Of a stretch of 64,000 nt of DNA, positions 60,358 through 64,000 are shown piece after piece. Origin of the DNA: Microbacterium candidum (lineage in GTDB: Bacteria; Actinomycetota; Actinomycetes; Actinomycetales; Microbacteriaceae). Made by a program: the position numbers and the translations under genes. The stretch lies in the NCBI RefSeq assembly GCF_030315975.1, contig NZ_JASXSZ010000005.1, positions 202,808 to 266,807 of the forward strand, read 5' to 3'. A model generated the notes under the pieces. That model searched no databases. It saw nothing but the letters and a program-made list of their open reading frames with translations, and had not been told where the DNA came from. Within the stretch, counting starts at the first letter, position 1. Every line of letters starts with the position of its first letter.

Positions 60358-60966
60358 TCATGGCAGTGCGAGTTCGACGCATCCCGTCACGGTGCGGGCG
60401 TAGTCGAGGATGAGGCGGCGCGCGCGATCCGGGGGAGTGGAACGGTTCCCGCCGATGATGTGCAGGCCGTACGCGTCCTCGAGGGCGACGAGATTCTGAG
60501 CCAGGTCGACGACGGGGCCGGTGAGATGGAAGTGTCCCTGTGCGACACCGAGCTGCAGCGTCGAGAAGTACAGCGCGACCTGCCGGTCGAAGAGGGCCTG
60601 CGTGATGATGTCGAACGAACCGGTGCGCCTATAGATGCCGATGTCGTACATCGCCGTGACAAGGGCGTCGTTCTCGTCGGCGGGAAGGCCGGTCGCGATC
60701 ATGCCGGCGAGCTGGTCGCGTGCATCCGACGTTCCGGCGAGGGCGTCGAGCCGCATCGCGTAGAAGCGATCGGATGCCCACCCGAAGACGTCGTGGATCA
60801 GCTGCTCGATGTCGCTGAAGTGATAGTGCACGGTGCCCGTCGACACCCCGGCCCGTGATGCGACGTCCTGCACACGGAGATTGCCGATCCCGCGGTCGCG
60901 GATCGCGTCGAGGGTCGCCAGGAGCAGCTGATCGCGGCGGTCGGCCTGGGTCATCGCACGTGCCAT
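60358..60966 (-). CDS. TetR family transcriptional regulator
   Basis: A 202-residue TetR protein. The HTH (about residues 12-60) reads LLLATLDAIRDRGIGNLRVQDVASRAGVSTGTVHYHFSDIEQLI. It is divergent from the APC permease gene with 173 bases between, which hold two palindromes (61026-61041 and 61090-61107). It probably controls the permease-peptidase-decarboxylase operon. GAGAAT lies six bases before the ATG. Confidence 0.92.
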   Translation of the reverse strand: MARAMTQADRRDQLLLATLDAIRDRGIGNLRVQDVASRAGVSTGTVHYHFSDIEQLIHDVFGWASDRFYAMRLDALAGTSDARDQLAGMIATGLPADENDALVTAMYDIGIYRRTGSFDIITQALFDRQVALYFSTLQLGVAQGHFHLTGPVVDLAQNLVALEDAYGLHIIGGNRSTPPDRARRLILDYARTVTGCVELALP

Positions 60967-61025
60967 CGGGCCATTCTCGCAGGCCCGCCGTCCTCATGGT
61001 CATCGACCGGGTCGATCGGAATGTC

Positions 61026-61041
61026 TGACGCACGCGTCAGT
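61026..61041. promoter_or_regulatory. 16-bp palindrome CTGACGC-AC-GCGTCAG
   Basis: A perfect palindrome in the divergent TetR/APC permease region, 60 bases upstream of the TetR start. It shares its TGACGCAC half-site with the 22-bp palindrome at 2460-2481. Likely TetR operator. Confidence 0.6.
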
Positions 61042-61089
61042 TCATGACGATCTGCGACGACGAACTATTGATGCGGCGCGATGCGTGCG

Positions 61090-61107
61090 ATTGACTCGGG
61101 AGTCAAT
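61090..61107. promoter_or_regulatory. 18-bp palindrome ATTGACTC-GG-GAGTCAAT
   Basis: A perfect palindrome 33 bases before the permease start. It contains TTGACT, a -35-like hexamer, so a protein bound here would block polymerase. Its sequence differs from 61026-61041, which suggests a second regulator. Confidence 0.55.
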
Positions 61108-61139
61108 TGCGGTACTTATTCGACGAAGAGGAGGCGGCA

Positions 61140-62609
61140 GTGAGCGAAGAACTCGATGGGGAGCTTCTCGAAGCTGCAGGGGCAGCCGGCACGAAGGCGC
61201 CGGCGACGGTGCCGGACACGGGCAAATACGCGCAGCAGCTCTCGCGCGGACTGACGTTCAAGGAGAACATCCTGATCACGCTGTCGGCGGTGACGCCCGC
61301 ATCCAGCGTGTTCATCATCGTGCCGGCCGTGATCAACGGCATCGGCGGCGCATCGGCGCTCGCCTTCGTGATCGCGGGCGTCATCGGCATCTTCGTGGCG
61401 CTCTGCTACGCCGAGCTGTCCAGTGCATTCCCGATCACGGGCGGCGAGTACGCGTTCGTCGCACGGACGCTCGGCAAGCCCTGGGGCTTCGGCCTGTTCC
61501 TGATGAACCTCGTGAGCGGCGTGCTCATCATCGGCGTCATCGCCTCGGGCGCGAGTCAGTATCTCGGCGTCCTGTCCAGCGCGCTGGGCGGAGGGTGGGT
61601 CGGGATCGTCGTGATCCTCGTGACCACCGTGATCGCGTGCTTCGGCATTCGCACGAACGCGCTGGTCACCGGCATCTTCCTGCTGCTGGAGATCGCGGCG
61701 CTCGTCGTCCTGACCCTCGTGGGGTTCCTGCACGTCCAGCAGCCGATCTCGACGCTGTGGACTCCGGTGACGAGCGGGCCCGGCGGCATCCTCGTTCCGG
61801 CGGCGGCGGGACTCATCGTCGCCTACACGTCGACCGCGCTCTTCGCCTTCAACGGCTACGGCGCCGCCGTCTACTACGCCGAGGAGACCAAGAACGCCCG
61901 GTCGACGATCGGGCGCGCCATCATGTGGTCCCTCGCGATCGCGGTCCTCGCCGAGCTCATCCCGCTCATCGCCGTCCTGCTCGGCACGAGCGACATGGCG
62001 AAGCTCGTCGCATCGCCGTCGCCGATGACGGAGTTCCTGACGACTGAGGCGGGTTCGACGGTCAACACGCTCGTCAGCATCGGGATCGCGATCGCCGTCA
62101 TCAACGCCGTGCTCGCGATCATCCTGCAGTTCGGTCGCACGCTGTTCTCCTCGGCCCGCGACCGCTCGTGGCCCGACGGGCTCAACCGCGCGTTCGGCCA
62201 CATCCACCCGAAGCTGCGCACCCCGGTCGTCGCGACGCTCGTCGTGGGCGTGATCTCGGCGCTGTGCCTGTGGCTCGTCCCGTTCGACGTGCTGCTCGTC
62301 GCGACGAGTGCAGGCATCGTGATCCTGTACGCGCTGGTGGGCCTCGCGGCCTTGATCGGTCGCATCAACCACACGACGGATGCGGCCGAATACCGGATGC
62401 GGTGGTGGCCGGCAGCCCCCATCCTCATGATCGTCGCGACACTCGTCATCCTCGTGATGACCGTCATCGCCGACTGGGTCCCGGTCGCCGTCGCGGTCGG
62501 CATCTTCGCCGCCGGCCTGATCTACTACGTGCTGTACCTGCGCGGGAAGCCCGACCGCTGGACGCTGCCGGAACCGGCGGACGAGGAACTGGAAGAGGAG
62601 ACCGCATGA
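61140..62609 (+). CDS. APC family amino acid permease
   Basis: A 489-residue amino acid/polyamine transporter with 12 helices. The helix-1 and helix-6 substrate loops are visible: TLSAVTPASSVFIIVPA, and ALFAFNGYGAAVYYAEETKNA with the conserved Glu pair. GTG 61140 has GAGGAGG five bases upstream; an in-frame ATG at 61107 overlaps the operator. It overlaps the aminopeptidase gene (ATGA). Together with the decarboxylase gene it suggests uptake and breakdown of an amino acid or amine. Confidence 0.92.
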   Translation: MSEELDGELLEAAGAAGTKAPATVPDTGKYAQQLSRGLTFKENILITLSAVTPASSVFIIVPAVINGIGGASALAFVIAGVIGIFVALCYAELSSAFPITGGEYAFVARTLGKPWGFGLFLMNLVSGVLIIGVIASGASQYLGVLSSALGGGWVGIVVILVTTVIACFGIRTNALVTGIFLLLEIAALVVLTLVGFLHVQQPISTLWTPVTSGPGGILVPAAAGLIVAYTSTALFAFNGYGAAVYYAEETKNARSTIGRAIMWSLAIAVLAELIPLIAVLLGTSDMAKLVASPSPMTEFLTTEAGSTVNTLVSIGIAIAVINAVLAIILQFGRTLFSSARDRSWPDGLNRAFGHIHPKLRTPVVATLVVGVISALCLWLVPFDVLLVATSAGIVILYALVGLAALIGRINHTTDAAEYRMRWWPAAPILMIVATLVILVMTVIADWVPVAVAVGIFAAGLIYYVLYLRGKPDRWTLPEPADEELEEETA

Positions 62610-63712
62610 CCCGCGCGCGCGACCTGGGCTTCGTCGAGGGGGGACGCCCCGGCGAGCACAACGCCATCACCGACGTCCCCGGCGTCGAGGTCGGTCTCAT
62701 CACGCTCATCGAGGATCGCGATGATATCCGGGTACGCACCGGCGTGACGGCGATCCTGCCTCGAGGGAAGGGGGATGCGGCGGCCCCGGTGGCCGCCGGC
62801 ATCCACTCCCTGAACGGCAACGGGGAGATGACCGGGTCGGTGTGGATCGCGGAGGCGGGAAGCCTGTCGACACCCGTACTCATCACCAACACGCATTCGG
62901 TCGGCGCCGCGCACGAGGGATCGATCCGGTGGATGCTGGACCACGTTCCCGGTGCGTCGGATCAGTGGCTGCTGCCGGTCGTGGCCGAGACGTGGGACGG
63001 CGTGCTCAACGACATCAACGGTCTGCACGTGCGGCCCGAGCACGCGGTGGCGGCCCTGGATGCGGCGACCTCCGGTCCCGTGGCGGAGGGCGCCGTCGGC
63101 GGCGGCACGGGCATGATGTGCTACGAGTTCAAGGGCGGATCGGGCACCGCGTCGCGCATCGTGCCGCTCGGCGGCGAGGAGTACACCGTCGGAGTCTTCC
63201 TGCAGGCCAACTTCGGGTCGATGGAGGAGCTCGTCGTGCGCGGCGTGCGAGTCGGTCCGACGCTCGCCGCCGAACTCGCAGCTGCGCCACCCGTCGTGCC
63301 TGCGGGCGTGCCCGCGGGCGTCCCGGCGGGAGCCGGGAGCGTCATCGTCGTCGTGGCGACCGATGCTCCGCTCCTGCCCGCCCAGTGCACGGCGCTCGCG
63401 CGGCGCGTGTCGCTCGGGCTGGCGCGCACGGGCACGGCCGGATCGCATTTCTCCGGCGACATCTTCCTCGCATTCTCGACGGGGAATCGCGGCGCGCTCG
63501 CGAGCCGCTTCCCGGCGGACGCGTCGTTCGAACTCGACGAGCTGCGGACGATCCCGTGGGGCCGGATGGACCCGCTGTACACCGCGGTCGTCGAAGCAAC
63601 CGAGGAGGCCGTGCTCAACGTGCTCGTCGCGGCCGAGACCATGGTGGGGCACCGGAAGACGGCCGTCGCACTCCCCGTCGATCGGCTGCGGGAGCTGCTC
63701 GCTCTCGGCTGA
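62606..63712 (+). CDS. P1 family peptidase (DmpA-like aminopeptidase)
   Basis: A 368-residue self-processing aminopeptidase of family S58. The N-terminal ITDVPGVEVG, TGVTAILPRG and ITNTHSVG, the GAVGGGTGM loop and the segment FKGGSGTASR, near which the chain is expected to cleave itself and expose the nucleophile, are present. Members release D-amino acids, beta-amino acids or N-terminal residues from amides. A triplicated V-P-A-G motif (about residues 230-245) is an odd proline-rich insertion. Translation is coupled to the permease. Confidence 0.9.
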   Translation: MTRARDLGFVEGGRPGEHNAITDVPGVEVGLITLIEDRDDIRVRTGVTAILPRGKGDAAAPVAAGIHSLNGNGEMTGSVWIAEAGSLSTPVLITNTHSVGAAHEGSIRWMLDHVPGASDQWLLPVVAETWDGVLNDINGLHVRPEHAVAALDAATSGPVAEGAVGGGTGMMCYEFKGGSGTASRIVPLGGEEYTVGVFLQANFGSMEELVVRGVRVGPTLAAELAAAPPVVPAGVPAGVPAGAGSVIVVVATDAPLLPAQCTALARRVSLGLARTGTAGSHFSGDIFLAFSTGNRGALASRFPADASFELDELRTIPWGRMDPLYTAVVEATEEAVLNVLVAAETMVGHRKTAVALPVDRLRELLALG

Positions 63713-63788
63713 TCCGGAGCCCGTGGCGCGAAGGGCGCGGACGTGACACCATGAGCGAGCCGCACCGCGGCCCGATCGAGGAGGACCA

Positions 63789-64000
63789 GTGACCGCATCC
63801 GACAGCGCACGCATGCACGACGTCTCCGAGGAGACGGCTGCCATCGTCGATCTCGTCCTCGAGTACTCCCGGTCGCGGCTCCTGGCGAGCGACACCCCGC
63901 TCGACAAGCCGCTGTCCGAGGCGGAGCTGGCCCGCCTCGCCGGGCGCACCATCCGCGAAGAGGGGATCGGCGCCCGCAAGGCGCTCGGCATCTTCGAGCA
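63789..64000 (+). CDS. Pyridoxal-dependent decarboxylase, N-terminal part (partial)
   Basis: The first 70 codons of a gene that runs off the window. The sequence after GTG 63789 reads VTASDSARMHDVSEETAAIV, then DLVLEYSRSRL and PLDKPLSEAELARLAGRTI. This matches the N-terminal helix bundle of group II PLP decarboxylases (aromatic amino acid, glutamate or diaminobutyrate type). GAGGAGG lies four bases before the GTG. The catalytic domain is outside the window, so the substrate is unknown. Confidence 0.72.
   Translation, partial: MTASDSARMHDVSEETAAIVDLVLEYSRSRLLASDTPLDKPLSEAELARLAGRTIREEGIGARKALGIFE

Overview
The DNA is very GC-rich (about 70%), with strong G/C third-position bias, many GTG starts and GTGA/ATGA stop-start overlaps. 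Gene content (HelR-type RNA polymerase helicase, DUF4307, DUF4245, ECF sigma with zinc anti-sigma, M-box, Arr, short-chain Z-isoprenyl synthase) points to an actinobacterium, most likely Microbacteriaceae (Microbacterium-like). This is inferred from gene content only; there is no rRNA or tRNA in the window. I see no phage, insertion sequence, CRISPR array or replication origin. It reads as ordinary chromosome with small accessory patches.

Layout. 1-5.3 kb: a catabolic cluster with a possible permease start, a solute-binding lipoprotein and a beta-keto acid cleavage enzyme on the minus strand, divergent from a zinc alcohol dehydrogenase, a sugar phosphate isomerase/epimerase-like protein and an IclR regulator. 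5.3-9.7 kb: Arr (rifamycin ADP-ribosylation), CorA, a rhodanese, then a copper module (His-rich membrane protein, YcnI, CopC). 9.9-15.4 kb: a fold-type III PLP enzyme, an aldonolactone oxidase-like flavoprotein, LemA, and two tail-to-tail HTH_42 proteins, one a typical AlkX and one with a changed catalytic motif. 15.4-26.7 kb: HelR preceded by a rifamycin-associated element, AI-2E exporter, IlvA, GreA, DUF4307, hemolysin III, a Z-isoprenyl synthase, a class V aminotransferase-like protein and PhoH.

26.7-36.1 kb: two-component system, fumarase, carbonic anhydrase, DUF4245 and exonuclease VII subunits in one tightly packed minus-strand operon, divergent from ispH, then an ECF sigma/anti-sigma pair. 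36.2-41.1 kb: MOSC protein, an M-box magnesium riboswitch in front of an Nramp-family protein whose metal-site motifs are not the canonical ones, then class II aldolase and class II fructose-bisphosphatase back to back. 41-51.8 kb: RmuC, an exonuclease, methyltransferase, HAD phosphatase, RibD-like reductase, YchF, NERD protein, a frameshifted Imm-5-like gene, PPOX protein, patatin and Ogt. 51.8-64 kb: TetR/DHA2 efflux pair, a secreted G1 (glutamic) peptidase in a lower-GC patch, DUF2127, AhpD-like protein, a PadR-DUF1048-ABC drug exporter operon, and a TetR-APC permease-P1 aminopeptidase-PLP decarboxylase cluster that runs off the end.

Cross-cutting themes. (i) Two rifamycin-defence genes, arr and helR, lie 10 kb apart, with the inducible element in front of helR only. 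(ii) Two magnesium uptake candidates are present: CorA and the M-box-controlled Nramp relative. (iii) At least a dozen genes carry a TANNNT hexamer exactly six bases before the start codon, the signature of leaderless transcription; this also decides several starts (YchF, AlkX). (iv) Long perfect inverted repeats, some terminators and some likely operators, mark most of the gene-free gaps.
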